NCBI RefSeq assembly: GCF_009363095.1
Contig: NZ_CP045295.1
Span: forward strand, 6,105,001 to 6,169,000
Source of the DNA: Paenibacillus cellulositrophicus
Lineage (GTDB): Bacteria; Bacillota; Bacilli; Paenibacillales; Paenibacillaceae
DNA: 64,000 bases
Direction of reading: 5' to 3'
The position numbers and the translations under genes are program-made. The notes beneath the pieces are model-generated. The model saw nothing but the letters and a program-made list of their open reading frames with translations, ran no database searches and was not told the origin of the DNA. Below are positions 1-7,870 of the stretch, piece after piece (position 1 is the stretch's first letter; each line of letters begins with the position of its first letter).

Positions 1-5
1 AATAA

Positions 6-203
6 TTACATATGATAGCTGCCTGTAGGTTCGTTTAAGACCCATTCCAGCATGGTCAGCATGTCTTCGACGCGGAGCAGCTGGGCAGACAGCGAGGCGT
101 GGACCGGCGTGTCCGGTTCAGCCGATTCGATGCGGGAGAGCAGCGACTTTTTTTGCATCAGCAGTTCGTTCATTTTGGATTTAATCTGGTTTTCAGTTCT
201 CAT
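6..203 (-). CDS. small coiled-coil hypothetical protein, 65 aa
   Basis: I do not recognise this protein. It is a 65-residue hydrophilic, mostly helical polypeptide (starts MRTENQIKSKMNELL, with heptad-like leucines through the middle) without cysteines or membrane segments. The start at 203 is chosen because GGAGG lies 7 bases upstream; the open frame extends further but without a better site. It is divergent from rpiA, and the two share a short intergenic region. The stop codon is only 5 bases from the window edge, so what lies downstream is unknown. A role as a small structural or adaptor protein would be guesswork. Confidence 0.6.
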   Translation of the reverse strand: MRTENQIKSKMNELLMQKKSLLSRIESAEPDTPVHASLSAQLLRVEDMLTMLEWVLNEPTGSYHM

Positions 204-315
204 TGATAACCCTCCATGTGCAGTTGTTACGGTACCATGATGATTATACCAGTCTTGAAGGGCAGGTCCATAACCGAATCGGCCCATCCACTATACCAAG
301 GAGATGATGTGGAAT

Positions 316-996
316 ATGAATCTGAAGAAAATGGCTGCGGAAAAAGCTGTTGAATACGTTGAGGACGGCATGCGTGTCGGTCTGGGGACAGGCTCCACCG
401 CTTACTGGGCGATCAAGAGAATCGGTGAACGCGTCAGGGAAGGGATGACGATACAGGCAGTGGCGACCTCCAAGGCTTCGGAGAAGCTGGCGGCCGAGGA
501 AGGGATTCCGCTATTGCCTTTTCACCAATTGGACGGGCTGGACCTGACTATTGACGGTGCAGACGAAGTCAATCCGGAACTGAGCCTGATTAAAGGCGGG
601 GGAGGAGCTCTTCTGCGGGAAAAAATCGTTGCCTACCACAGCAAGCAGCTGATCATTATTGCCGATGAGCACAAAGTAGTGAATACGCTGGGCGCATTTC
701 CCCTCCCGGTGGAGATCATCCCGTTTGCGCATGAATGGACGCTGGGATCGCTGGAGAAGCTCGGATGCAGCCCGCAGCTGCGCACCGATAACGACCAGCT
801 GTACGTCACCGACAACGGAAACTATATCGCCGATTGCCGCTTCGGGGAGATTGCCGACCCTGCGAAGCTGCATCAGCAGCTGTTATACATTCCGGGCGTG
901 GTGGACAACGGGTTGTTCATTGGAATGGCGGACCGGGCGGTCATCGCCGGCAGCGACGGAACGGTTAAAATCATGGAGCGTCCGTTAAACCGGTAG
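316..996 (+). CDS. rpiA: ribose-5-phosphate isomerase A
   Basis: Cytosolic enzyme of the non-oxidative pentose phosphate pathway that interconverts ribose 5-phosphate and ribulose 5-phosphate. The sequence shows the family hallmarks in order: the phosphate-binding GLGTGSTA near the N-terminus, the DLTIDGADEV motif with the catalytic aspartates, and the KGGGGALLREK loop. The length of about 226 residues is normal. Upstream in-frame ATGs lie at 304 and 307, but the AAGGAG at 298-303 is too close to them, so the ATG at 316 (MNLKKMAAEKAV) is preferred. A VanZ-like gene follows after 14 bases and is probably co-transcribed. Confidence 0.95.
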   Translation: MNLKKMAAEKAVEYVEDGMRVGLGTGSTAYWAIKRIGERVREGMTIQAVATSKASEKLAAEEGIPLLPFHQLDGLDLTIDGADEVNPELSLIKGGGGALLREKIVAYHSKQLIIIADEHKVVNTLGAFPLPVEIIPFAHEWTLGSLEKLGCSPQLRTDNDQLYVTDNGNYIADCRFGEIADPAKLHQQLLYIPGVVDNGLFIGMADRAVIAGSDGTVKIMERPLNR

Positions 997-1010
997 ATCA
1001 GGCGCATTCC

Positions 1011-1475
1011 ATGAAACAACCGGTATTGTCCGCTGCATGGCGAAATCTGCTGACCGTGTTGATCGTCGCTTATACGCTTCTTCTCCTCTATTGGATGTTC
1101 CTGGGGTTCGGACGGAGCCCGGGTTCATCCTTTCATTATAATGTGATTCCTTTGCGGACGATCCGGCTGTACATTCAGTATGGCTGGACCATGTCCCCGA
1201 AAATATGGATCATCAATTTGTTCGGCAATATGGCGGTGTTCGTCCCTTTCGGCCTCCTGCTACCGCTGCTGATCCAGAAGCTGCAGTCGTGGCTTGTGCT
1301 TACGGCCGTCTTCGTTTCGTCCATCCTGGTCGCGGAATGGGCGCAGATGCTGCTGCGGGTCGGCAGCTTTGACGTGGATGACGTGATCCTGAATACAGCG
1401 GGCGTGTGGATCGGATGGTTGATCTCCAGCATTTGGCGGGAACGGATCGGCATAAAAAGAGGAACAAAGGTTTGA
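1011..1475 (+). CDS. VanZ family membrane protein
   Basis: A 154-residue integral membrane protein with about four hydrophobic segments. The NLFGNMAVFVPFG stretch around residues 69-81 and the later VAEWAQMLLRVGSFDVDD stretch are typical of the VanZ family, whose founding member gives low-level teicoplanin resistance by an unknown mechanism. Most chromosomal homologues have no assigned role. It starts 14 bases after rpiA with a weak ribosome binding site, so translation may depend on the rpiA transcript. Its last codons overlap the -35 box of the next gene's promoter. Confidence 0.85.
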   Translation: MKQPVLSAAWRNLLTVLIVAYTLLLLYWMFLGFGRSPGSSFHYNVIPLRTIRLYIQYGWTMSPKIWIINLFGNMAVFVPFGLLLPLLIQKLQSWLVLTAVFVSSILVAEWAQMLLRVGSFDVDDVILNTAGVWIGWLISSIWRERIGIKRGTKV

Positions 1476-1512
1476 CATCATCGCGTCTTTCGATTATCTT
1501 AGCATTAAGATA
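1472..1512 (+). promoter_or_regulatory. sigma-A promoter with MhqR/MarR-type palindromic operator
   Basis: TTGACA (1472-1477) and TATCTT (1495-1500) are separated by 17 bases. The -10 box forms the left arm of a perfect inverted repeat, TATCTTA-GCAT-TAAGATA (1495-1512). Its outer bases (TATCT...AGATA) match the box known for the quinone-responsive repressor MhqR. Autorepression of the downstream MarR gene is inferred from position and match. Confidence 0.75.
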
Positions 1513-1532
1513 GCGCGTTTGGAGGTTTTTAC

Positions 1533-2000
1533 ATGGCTGGTAAAACTAGCAACGATGAATTGTCCCTGGATTTATTTATTGTCCTTGCCCGCGCCTATAA
1601 TTCAGTAGTTGCCCACTCCATTCGTGATATTCAAAGCCACGGTTTGAATTCAACGGAATTTGGAGTCCTGGATCTGCTGTATCACAAAGGGCCCCAACCA
1701 CTGCAAAAAATCGGGGAGAAGGTATTGATATCCAGCGGGAACATTACGTACGTGGCGGATAAGCTGCAGAAAAAGAATCTGCTTGTCCGCAAGGCGTCAC
1801 CGGATGACCGACGGGTCATATTTGCTGATCTGACGGATGAGGGGAGAGCATTCTTCCAAAGTATTTTTCCTCAGCATCAGCAGGTTCTGGTCCGCGCGGT
1901 GGAAGATCTGGACAGCGAAGAGAAGATGCAGGCGATTCAGCTTCTGCGCAAGCTCGGATTGTCGGCAGAGCGGAAATTCAAGGAGAGTGGGGCTATATGA
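1533..2000 (+). CDS. MarR family transcriptional regulator, MhqR-like
   Basis: A 155-residue winged-helix regulator. The central part (GLNSTEFGVLDLLYHKGPQPLQKIG, then the recognition region SSGNITYVADKL and the wing RKASPDDRRVIF) has the MarR layout and resembles the MhqR/YkvE branch that senses quinones and electrophiles. There is no cysteine at all, so an OhrR-type peroxide sensor is excluded and any thiol-based sensing would need another route. The ribosome binding site GGAGG sits 9 bases before the ATG. The promoter carries an 18-bp palindrome, pointing to autoregulation. It overlaps ywbE by 4 bases (ATGA), suggesting translational coupling. The MhqR assignment is a likely subfamily call, not proven. 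Confidence 0.85.
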   Translation: MAGKTSNDELSLDLFIVLARAYNSVVAHSIRDIQSHGLNSTEFGVLDLLYHKGPQPLQKIGEKVLISSGNITYVADKLQKKNLLVRKASPDDRRVIFADLTDEGRAFFQSIFPQHQQVLVRAVEDLDSEEKMQAIQLLRKLGLSAERKFKESGAI

Positions 2001-2194
2001 ACGGACAGCTTCGCGCAAACATCAGGCCCGGACTCGAGGTCGATATCGTACTGAAGCAGGACCAGCGTACAGGCAAAAGGACACGCGGCATCGTGAAGGA
2101 TATCCTGACCAATTCCGCCCAGCATCCACACGGCATTAAGGTCAGGCTGACGGACGGGCAGGTCGGCCGGGTGCAGGAAATCATCACGCCATAA
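1997..2194 (+). CDS. ywbE: YwbE family protein
   Basis: A 65-residue protein matching the YwbE family (DUF2196), a small conserved single-domain protein of unknown function found widely in bacteria. The pattern IRPGLEVDIVLKQDQRTGKR followed by GIVKDILTNS and HPHGIKVRL is characteristic. The start codon overlaps the stop of the MarR gene, so the pair is co-translated. A strong terminator follows. No catalytic residues can be inferred. Confidence 0.9.
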   Translation: MNGQLRANIRPGLEVDIVLKQDQRTGKRTRGIVKDILTNSAQHPHGIKVRLTDGQVGRVQEIITP

Positions 2195-2235
2195 GTGTTA
2201 GAAACGGAACCATCTTGGCAGTCGTGCTGAAGCAT

Positions 2236-2285
2236 GAAAAACAGCCGCTGCCCGCCGGAAGGGCGGGAGCGGCTGTTTTTCTTTT
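2236..2285 (+). terminator. rho-independent terminator after ywbE
   Basis: A long GC-rich hairpin (ACAGCCGCT and CCCGCC pairing with GGCGGG and AGCGGCTGT) is flanked by an A-run and a T-run. It can therefore serve ywbE and also the converging minus-strand gene. Confidence 0.9.
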
Positions 2286-2314
2286 TGTATTGGTGACCGT
2301 TATTCCTCGGGCGG

Positions 2315-2779
2315 TCACAGATGAAACCGTTCAACCTGATCCCACTGCTTTTCTTTGCGCAAAATTTCGCGCTGTTTTGGCCCGATCAGGTCAAAATGGG
2401 GAAAAGGAGAGCGGTTGTGTATATATTTCGGTGAAAGTCCGTGGCTGACGCACCAGCCGGCGAGCCGGTCCAAATCCGAGCAGCCGACCTTGGTCACCGT
2501 CGTCATCCCGGGAAAACGCGGGTCCAGCCAGTAGTGCGTCAAATACGCGATTTCTCCCCGGCTGACCGCCTCCTTCCACCGGTTCAGTTCAATGCGGTTA
2601 ATTCCAAAAGCCATCCTGTATTCATCCCCATCTATTTCGTCATTCGTCTTCGGATATGATTCGTACGTCTTCGCACATTTCCAGTTATTCCGCCTGGCAA
2701 ATTCCTGCTTGCCGATTAAGCGTCTGCCGTACGCTGCATCAAACGCTTCAGCTTGGTTTCGGTCGGAGATCCGGCGCAT
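2315..2779 (-). CDS. hypothetical protein, possibly DUF4031-like
   Basis: I do not firmly recognise this protein. The C-terminal half contains a stretch (CSDLDRLAGWCVSHGLSPKY, then PFPHFDLIGPKQREIL) that resembles the small DUF4031 family, where a conserved His-Asp and a helix after it recur; that link is tentative. The reading frame opens inside the upstream HTH gene and overlaps it by 64 bases. No good ribosome binding site is visible for any ATG: a start at 2779 would be coupled to the regulator, and a later start at the internal methionine before AFGINRIEL is also possible. It probably shares a transcript with the HTH gene. Confidence 0.55.
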   Translation of the reverse strand: MRRISDRNQAEAFDAAYGRRLIGKQEFARRNNWKCAKTYESYPKTNDEIDGDEYRMAFGINRIELNRWKEAVSRGEIAYLTHYWLDPRFPGMTTVTKVGCSDLDRLAGWCVSHGLSPKYIHNRSPFPHFDLIGPKQREILRKEKQWDQVERFHL

Positions 2780-3564
2780 GGCGTATAGATGCTGCAGCGC
2801 AAATCGCTTCCGCCCTGTACCTGCAGCGACGTTAAATCGAACAGCATCTTTCCGGCTTTGGCATGCCTGAACTCAATCAGTACCTCCGGCGCCGAGCTGA
2901 CCTGGCTCTGTTTCCACAGCGTCAGGAATTCGGGATCGGTATTCTCCATTTCCCGCAGAAACTGCTCATACCATTCGTCATCGACGTACTGCCCGTAATA
3001 CGCGCGAAAAATCGACAAAAACCCCATAATAAAATGCTCCCAGTTAACCGCCAGCCTCCGCATCTCTTTGCGGGTAAACAGAAGGCGAATCAGGTTCCGC
3101 TCCTCGGGCGGAATCTGGGTAAAGTCGAGAAACACGTGGGCGGCCGCTTCATTCCAGCCGACAATCTGAAAACGCCGGTCGGAGATGATCGTTGGACAGT
3201 AGTGGAGCTCGTCCACGATTTTTTGCAGCGCCGGGCTGATCTGCGGGTGCTCCTGCTGAATCGGGGCGGCAGCGGAGCCGCTCTCCAGGGCGAGCGAAAA
3301 CAAATATTTCCGCTCGTCCGCTGTCAGCCGGAGCGCGGACGCGACGCAGTCGAGCACCGAAGCGGACACTTTGATGTCCCGTCCCTGTTCAAGCCAAGTA
3401 TACCAGGTGCTGCTGACCCCGGCGAGCTGTGCCACTTCTTCCCGCCGGAGTCCGGGCGTCCGCCGGCGGGTGCCCTGCGGAAGTCCGACTGTTTCCGGCT
3501 GCAGCTTGGCCCGCTGGTTTTTCAGAAAAGCGGAAAGCGCATTAAGCCGTGCCTGCTGATTCAT
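2716..3564 (-). CDS. XRE-type helix-turn-helix regulator with MmyB/MltR-like ligand domain
   Basis: A 282-residue transcriptional regulator. The N-terminal 70 residues form an XRE helix-turn-helix (RRRTPGLRREEVAQLAGVS, then WYTWLEQGRDIKVS). The remainder matches the MmyB-like ligand-binding domain, which in related proteins binds a fatty acid-like molecule. The start at 3564 has AAAGAGGTG 9 bases upstream; an in-frame TTG at 3585 lies in front of that site and is rejected. It is divergent from a FabF-like gene, with a tandem repeat between them. Control of that fatty acid synthesis gene is a reasonable inference from position and from the domain's known ligand class. Confidence 0.85.
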   Translation of the reverse strand: MNQQARLNALSAFLKNQRAKLQPETVGLPQGTRRRTPGLRREEVAQLAGVSSTWYTWLEQGRDIKVSASVLDCVASALRLTADERKYLFSLALESGSAAAPIQQEHPQISPALQKIVDELHYCPTIISDRRFQIVGWNEAAAHVFLDFTQIPPEERNLIRLLFTRKEMRRLAVNWEHFIMGFLSIFRAYYGQYVDDEWYEQFLREMENTDPEFLTLWKQSQVSSAPEVLIEFRHAKAGKMLFDLTSLQVQGGSDLRCSIYTPCAGSPTETKLKRLMQRTADA

Positions 3565-3664
3565 CTGTTCTTGCACCTCTTTCAAAGTTAAGACCCATTT
3601 GCAGATCTATTTGCACATCCAATGATAAGCTCCATCGTAGGTTCCGCTGCCATCCGGGTGTTTC

Positions 3665-3724
3665 TTATGATGGTGTTCATTATGATGGTGTTCATTATGA
3701 TGGTGTTCATTATGATGGTGTTGC
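3665..3724. repeat. four-copy 15-bp tandem repeat between divergent HTH and fabF-like genes
   Basis: The unit TTATGATGGTGTTCA occurs at 3665, 3680, 3695 and 3710, the last copy diverging in its final two bases. Just downstream, TAGGATAAA occurs at 3731-3739 and again at 3753-3761, exactly 22 bp apart (two helical turns). The location upstream of both divergent genes suggests a regulator binding region or slippage-prone DNA. Confidence 0.9.
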
Positions 3725-3808
3725 TTATACTAGGATAAACTATAACTTGTAATAGGATAAATGCTATGGAAAAATGATATCATAATTTGAGTTTGGGAGG
3801 AATACCAG

Positions 3809-5047
3809 ATGGAAAAGGTTGTCGTTACAGGAATGGGGCTTGTTTCACCGTTGGGCAGCACGGTGCCCGGCTTTTGGAATGCCATGATTCGAGGCGAGTC
3901 GGGAATATCCCGGATCGATGCGTTTGATACATCGCACATGAAGGCTTCCGTCGCCGGCATCGTGCGGGATTTTGATGCAGAGGCAAGATTCGGCCGCAAA
4001 GAAGCCCGACGGATGGACCGCTTCACCCAGTTTGCGCTGGCGGCGGCCGAAGACGCGCTCAAGGATGCGGAACTGGACATGGACCGCCTGGATAAGGAGC
4101 GGACGGGTGTGTACGTCGGCTCCGGTATCGGAGGCATTGGGACATTGATGGAGCAGGGGGACGTTCTTCGTTCCCGGGGACCGGAACGGGTCAGCCCGCT
4201 GCTCGTCCCGATGATCATCTCGAATATGGCCGCGGCGACGATCAGCATCCGGTTCGGCTTCACCGGACCTACAATGTCGCCGGTTACGGCATGCTCGATC
4301 GGCAATACAAGCATCGGAGAGGCGTTCCGGCTGATCCGCTCGGGCGGTGCGGACGTCATGATTGCCGGCGGCGCGGAAGCGGCCATTTCCGAAATTTCGA
4401 TGGCGAGCTTCGGCAATGCTACGGCCCTGTCGGCATGGGACGGGGATCCGAAGCTGGCAAGCCGCCCGTTCGATGCTGGCCGCGACGGGTTCGTCATGGG
4501 CGAAGGCGCGGGCATCCTGGTGCTGGAGTCGCTGTCCCACGCCCGCAGCCGGAACGCCCGCATATATGCGGAGGTAGCCGGATATGGGGCGACTTCGGAT
4601 GCCTATCATATTGTTGCTTCCCATCCGGAAGGCATCGGAGCCTACAACGCGATGAGGCTTGCCCTTCAGGAAGCCGCCGTCCGTCCGGAGGACATCGATG
4701 TGGTCAGTGCTCATGCTACGAGTACGGAAGTCGGGGACAAGTCCGAGACGCAGGCCATCAAGCGCTTGTTCGGCGAGGCGGCTTACCGTGTGCCGGTGAC
4801 GGCGAACAAATCGATGCTCGGGCATATGTTTGGGGCTTCCGGCGGCGCTCAGGCCATCGCTTTGGTACAGATGCTGCTGGAAGGCGTGATACCACCGACG
4901 ATCAATCTGCGGGAAGCGGACCCGGATTGCGACCTGGATTATGTTCCGAATATCGCGCGCACCGCTGAAGTCAAGATCGGCATGTCCAATTCCTTCGGTT
5001 TTGGCGGTCATAACGCCGTCATCGTTTTGAAGCGATTCGAAGCGTAA
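3809..5047 (+). CDS. beta-ketoacyl-ACP synthase II paralogue (FabF-like)
   Basis: A 412-residue condensing enzyme that would elongate acyl-ACP with malonyl-ACP. The Cys-His-His catalytic triad is present: C162 in VTACSIGNTSIG, H302 in SAHATST and H339 in NKSMLGH, with K334 and the glycine-rich GFGGHN near the end. It differs from the fabF of the fab cluster (32.9 kb), for example TACSIGN against TACATGS after the active cysteine, so it is a paralogue. No acyl carrier or other fab gene is adjacent. GGGAGG lies about 8 bases before the ATG. The divergent XRE/MmyB regulator and the repeats upstream suggest separate control, perhaps for a specialised lipid. Confidence 0.92.
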   Translation: MEKVVVTGMGLVSPLGSTVPGFWNAMIRGESGISRIDAFDTSHMKASVAGIVRDFDAEARFGRKEARRMDRFTQFALAAAEDALKDAELDMDRLDKERTGVYVGSGIGGIGTLMEQGDVLRSRGPERVSPLLVPMIISNMAAATISIRFGFTGPTMSPVTACSIGNTSIGEAFRLIRSGGADVMIAGGAEAAISEISMASFGNATALSAWDGDPKLASRPFDAGRDGFVMGEGAGILVLESLSHARSRNARIYAEVAGYGATSDAYHIVASHPEGIGAYNAMRLALQEAAVRPEDIDVVSAHATSTEVGDKSETQAIKRLFGEAAYRVPVTANKSMLGHMFGASGGAQAIALVQMLLEGVIPPTINLREADPDCDLDYVPNIARTAEVKIGMSNSFGFGGHNAVIVLKRFEA

Positions 5048-5177
5048 CGAAGGGCGTATCCCTTCCCCGGGCTTCTCTTTGGCGGCCAATCCCTCGAGTC
5101 CCGGTCGTCTTGGCCGCTATGGTATGATGGGGATATCTATCCATAAGTCAGAAACCCATAACTGGAGGGGATGAGAA

Positions 5178-5624
5178 TTGGCCGTCAAAATTTGTCCGAA
5201 GTGCGGGGAATCCAATCCGGAGCAGGCGTGGACCTGCGTACGCTGCGGCAGTTCCCTGCAGAATGCCGAAGTGGCCGGAACTCCGGATGCCGACAAAAGG
5301 GCGGGCATATCGCTCGGACGCGATGAGAACATCTGCCCTGCATGCGGTGAACAGCTCGAGCCGGGGGCGAGAAAGTGCAAGTTTTGCGGGACGACGATTT
5401 ATAAAAAGCCCGCTGCACCGATTTATGAAGAACCGGATGAAGATCCGTTTAGACCAAGCGCGGTGTCGATCATTTTGCTGATTCTGGCGACGGTGGTGTT
5501 TCCTCCGGCCGGTCTCATTATAGGCGGGGTGGCCGTCGTTCTCGGCGATCCGGATAAACGGATCGCCGGGCAGCTGTTGATGGTTCTCGGTCTGATCGTG
5601 ATTGCGGTGAAGTACTTTTTTTAA
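5178..5624 (+). CDS. double zinc-ribbon membrane protein
   Basis: A 148-residue protein with two zinc ribbons, CPKCG...CVRCG (Cys 6, 9, 20, 23) and CPACG...CKFCG (Cys 53, 56, 67, 70). A Pro/Glu-rich linker follows, then two hydrophobic helices filling the C-terminal third. The zinc ribbons are expected on the cytoplasmic side. The start is TTG at 5178, supported by GGAGGGGATGAG just upstream; no ATG in frame is better placed. The function is unknown; such proteins are common in Firmicutes and are usually named only for the ribbon. Confidence 0.8.
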   Translation: MAVKICPKCGESNPEQAWTCVRCGSSLQNAEVAGTPDADKRAGISLGRDENICPACGEQLEPGARKCKFCGTTIYKKPAAPIYEEPDEDPFRPSAVSIILLILATVVFPPAGLIIGGVAVVLGDPDKRIAGQLLMVLGLIVIAVKYFF

Positions 5625-5731
5625 TGCGTGTCGCCATCATTTTCTAGAAGAAATTCGGCAACCAGCCTGGTCGGGGGCTCCTTCCTTGGGTAAATCTTAA
5701 GTAGAAGCTTGTTAACTAAGGAGGCTGGCCG

Positions 5732-6448
5732 ATGAACAAAGAACATTTTGAAGCAGCAAGGGCTTCGGAAGCGGAGTACCATCAGCGCTTTTACGAAGAT
5801 AACGATCTGTTTGAACAGGGTACCTGGATGGCTCAGCCGGGACCGGTCGTCATGGAAATGCTGGAGCGGCTGCTCCAGCATCGCGAGGATGCACAGGTGC
5901 TGGATCTCGGCTGCGGCGTCGGCCGCAACACGATTCCGGTCGCCGAGCGGTTGCGCGGAACCCGGAGCCGGGTGGTCGGGGTGGATCTATTGGAGGATGC
6001 CGCTGCCAAGCTTAAGGAAAACGCAGTGGAATTCGGTGTACAGGAGCTGGTTGAATCTGAGGCCGCCGATGTGGAGCATTACGCGATACAGGCGAATGCC
6101 TACGATTACATCATTGCGTGCTCGGCACTGGAGCATACGTCATCGCGTGACGCCCTGGAACGGGTGCTGGACCGGATGAAGCGCGGGACGCGGACCGGCG
6201 GAATCCACTGTATCACCATGAGCACGGACGTAGAGGAAGTTGACCGGGTAACCGGAGAAGTTCGGAAGGGATTAATCGAGACCAATTTGGCGCAGCAGGA
6301 CGCTATGGCCCTGCTTCAGCAGCATTACCGGGATTGGAACATCCTGATCGAACGAGTGGTACCGCAGAGCATCGAGGAAGTGAAGGATGGGCGCAGCATC
6401 GATTTTCGCTGTTCCCTGATTACGTTTGCCGCACAGAAGATCCGATAA
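5732..6448 (+). CDS. class I SAM-dependent methyltransferase
   Basis: A 238-residue cytosolic protein with the Rossmann-like methyltransferase fold. Motif I is VLDLGCGVGRNTIPVAERL at about residues 55-73; an acidic residue ends the second strand (GVDLLEDA), and a later motif reads YDYIIACSALEH. The type resembles the TehB/UbiE-like group. The substrate cannot be told from the sequence. The ribosome binding site TAAGGAGG lies 8 bases upstream, and a rho-independent terminator follows, so this is probably a monocistronic unit. Confidence 0.88.
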   Translation: MNKEHFEAARASEAEYHQRFYEDNDLFEQGTWMAQPGPVVMEMLERLLQHREDAQVLDLGCGVGRNTIPVAERLRGTRSRVVGVDLLEDAAAKLKENAVEFGVQELVESEAADVEHYAIQANAYDYIIACSALEHTSSRDALERVLDRMKRGTRTGGIHCITMSTDVEEVDRVTGEVRKGLIETNLAQQDAMALLQQHYRDWNILIERVVPQSIEEVKDGRSIDFRCSLITFAAQKIR

Positions 6449-6524
6449 AACCGATGTGCGTGCAGCTGCAGCCCTCCTACTCCGCTTAACTGTTTGATCA
6501 AGATACGAGATCTATCTAACCTTT

Positions 6525-6560
6525 GCCCCATGACAGCCAGCGGCTGACGGGGCTTTTTTT
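6525..6560 (+). terminator. rho-independent terminator after methyltransferase gene
   Basis: The arms GCCCC and AGCC pair with GGCT and GGGGC around a short loop, followed by seven T residues. Confidence 0.9.
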
Positions 6561-6652
6561 CGCTCAAATACGCTAGGGTTGGAATCGCGATGTCATGGAG
6601 ACGTCAGGAGGAGTTCTGCTTGCTCCAGGGCCACCCTGCAGATTCGGTCCGG

Positions 6653-6681
6653 TTGAAATTTACGCGCAGACAAGGTACAGT
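6653..6681 (+). promoter_or_regulatory. sigma-A-like promoter of the GNAT gene
   Basis: TTGAAA (6653-6658) and TACAGT (6676-6681) are separated by 17 bases, about 70 bases upstream of the acetyltransferase start. Confidence 0.6.
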
Positions 6682-6750
6682 AACGAAACAGAATTCTTTT
6701 TGCCATGATAGGGCAGAGCAGTGAATGTGAATTTACAGGAGGCAGAACCT

Positions 6751-7179
6751 ATGCTGTTAAATATCAAAAATTACATACGCAAGCCGGAGACGATGGAGCT
6801 CATCTCCTATGCGGTTTTTCCCGATGACCGGTCGATTGAGCAGGCGATCCAGCAGTACGAGGCCAACGACGCCTGGCAGCTGTACGGTTTTGAAGACGGG
6901 GAACTTCTAGTCGGGTTGATCGGTTATGAAAAGATGGATGATACCTTGCTGATCCGCCATATTTCGGTCATTCCGGAAAACCGCGGGCTCGGATACGGAA
7001 GGGGCATGATCCTGGAAGTGCTGACGCAGGAAAAGCCCGCCAGGGTCGTAGCGGAGACGGATGAGGAGGCGGTCGACTTTTACCGCAGCATCGGATTTGA
7101 GGTGCACAGCCTGGGCGAACTGTTCCCGGGAGTGGAGCGTTTCCGCTGCGTTTACGAAGCCGAAGAGGATGAGGAATAA
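6751..7179 (+). CDS. GNAT family N-acetyltransferase
   Basis: A 142-residue protein with the Gcn5-related acetyltransferase fold. The strand-loop-helix that binds acetyl-CoA is visible as IRHISVIPENRGLGYGRGMI (about residues 69-88), with the R/Q-x-x-G-x-G/A pattern given by RGLGYG. The family transfers acetyl groups to amines; the substrate is not predictable. The ATG at 6751 has AGGAGG 9 bases upstream, whereas the GTG at 6721 that extends the frame has none. A terminator follows. Confidence 0.85.
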   Translation: MLLNIKNYIRKPETMELISYAVFPDDRSIEQAIQQYEANDAWQLYGFEDGELLVGLIGYEKMDDTLLIRHISVIPENRGLGYGRGMILEVLTQEKPARVVAETDEEAVDFYRSIGFEVHSLGELFPGVERFRCVYEAEEDEE

Positions 7180-7208
7180 AACGGCAAATCAGATGAAAAT
7201 AACGAGAG

Positions 7209-7236
7209 CCGGTTCCGGAAAGGGACCGGTTTTTTG
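7209..7236 (+). terminator. rho-independent terminator after GNAT gene
   Basis: CCGGTTCC and GGGACCGG form a hairpin followed by six T residues. It isolates the downstream sigma factor operon from the acetyltransferase. Confidence 0.85.
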
Positions 7237-7306
7237 GCGTTTTTCCTTTTTTTTGCAACCTGAACGGGTTTGGGTGCATCTTTATAGTAGAGGGGAGGTA
7301 GCCGTA

Positions 7307-7870
7307 CTGGACGTAATCGGGAGACTGAAGCAAAAAGATGAGGCGGCACTTCAATGGATTATGCGTCAATTCGGTGACGAGCTGTTGCGAACGGCGTTTC
7401 TTCTGCTCCGTGACAGGTATGATGCCGAGGAAGCGGTCCAGGACAGTTTTATTCAAGCCTTTCGGCATATCGAACAGCTTCAGGATGAGAGCAAGCTTAG
7501 GAACTGGCTGATCCGCATTGTCGTAAACAGATGCAGAATGAAGCAGCGTGCCTGGTCGTGGAGACGGTTCTTGCCCTCGCCGCGGATGGAGGAAATGATG
7601 GGAGGACTTCCTACCCCCGGCCCGGAAGAGAAGCTCCTGACGAAGTGGAGGAATGAGGGTCTGAGCCAAGCCATTCATAGGCTGAAATACATCTACCGCG
7701 AAAGCATTACGCTTTACTATTTTAATGAGATGAGCGTGTCCGACATTGCCGGTTACCTACAGCTTAGCGAGAACACCGTCAAGGCTCGATTGGCCCGCGG
7801 ACGCCAACAATTGCAGCAGATGCTGGAACAGGAGGAGCTTGATGCGAAAAACAGAACAGCTTTTGATTAA
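7307..7870 (+). CDS. ECF-type RNA polymerase sigma factor
   Basis: A 187-residue sigma-70 family protein with only regions 2 and 4. Region 2 spans roughly residues 18-80 (ELLRTAFLLLRDRYDAEEAV, then LRNWLIRIVVNRC). Region 4 lies near the C-terminus (ESITLYYFNEMSVSDIAGYL, then ENTVKARLARGRQQL). The best ribosome binding site in front of it, GGGGAGG at 7292-7298, sits 8 bases before a CTG codon at 7307. No ATG occurs early enough to keep region 2, and the in-frame GTG at 7274 has no such site, so an unusual CTG start is proposed. The next gene overlaps by 29 bases. The target promoter is not evident. Confidence 0.85.
   Translation: MDVIGRLKQKDEAALQWIMRQFGDELLRTAFLLLRDRYDAEEAVQDSFIQAFRHIEQLQDESKLRNWLIRIVVNRCRMKQRAWSWRRFLPSPRMEEMMGGLPTPGPEEKLLTKWRNEGLSQAIHRLKYIYRESITLYYFNEMSVSDIAGYLQLSENTVKARLARGRQQLQQMLEQEELDAKNRTAFD

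Noticed and set aside
3665..3724. 15-bp tandem repeat considered as a CRISPR or replication iteron set
   Set aside because: There are no spacers, only four units, and no replication gene or DnaA boxes are near.
3845..5089. 414-residue open frame antisense to the first fabF-like gene
   Set aside because: It lies opposite a well-supported gene, its product is rich in Arg/His/Pro as expected of a complement frame, and it has no family resemblance.
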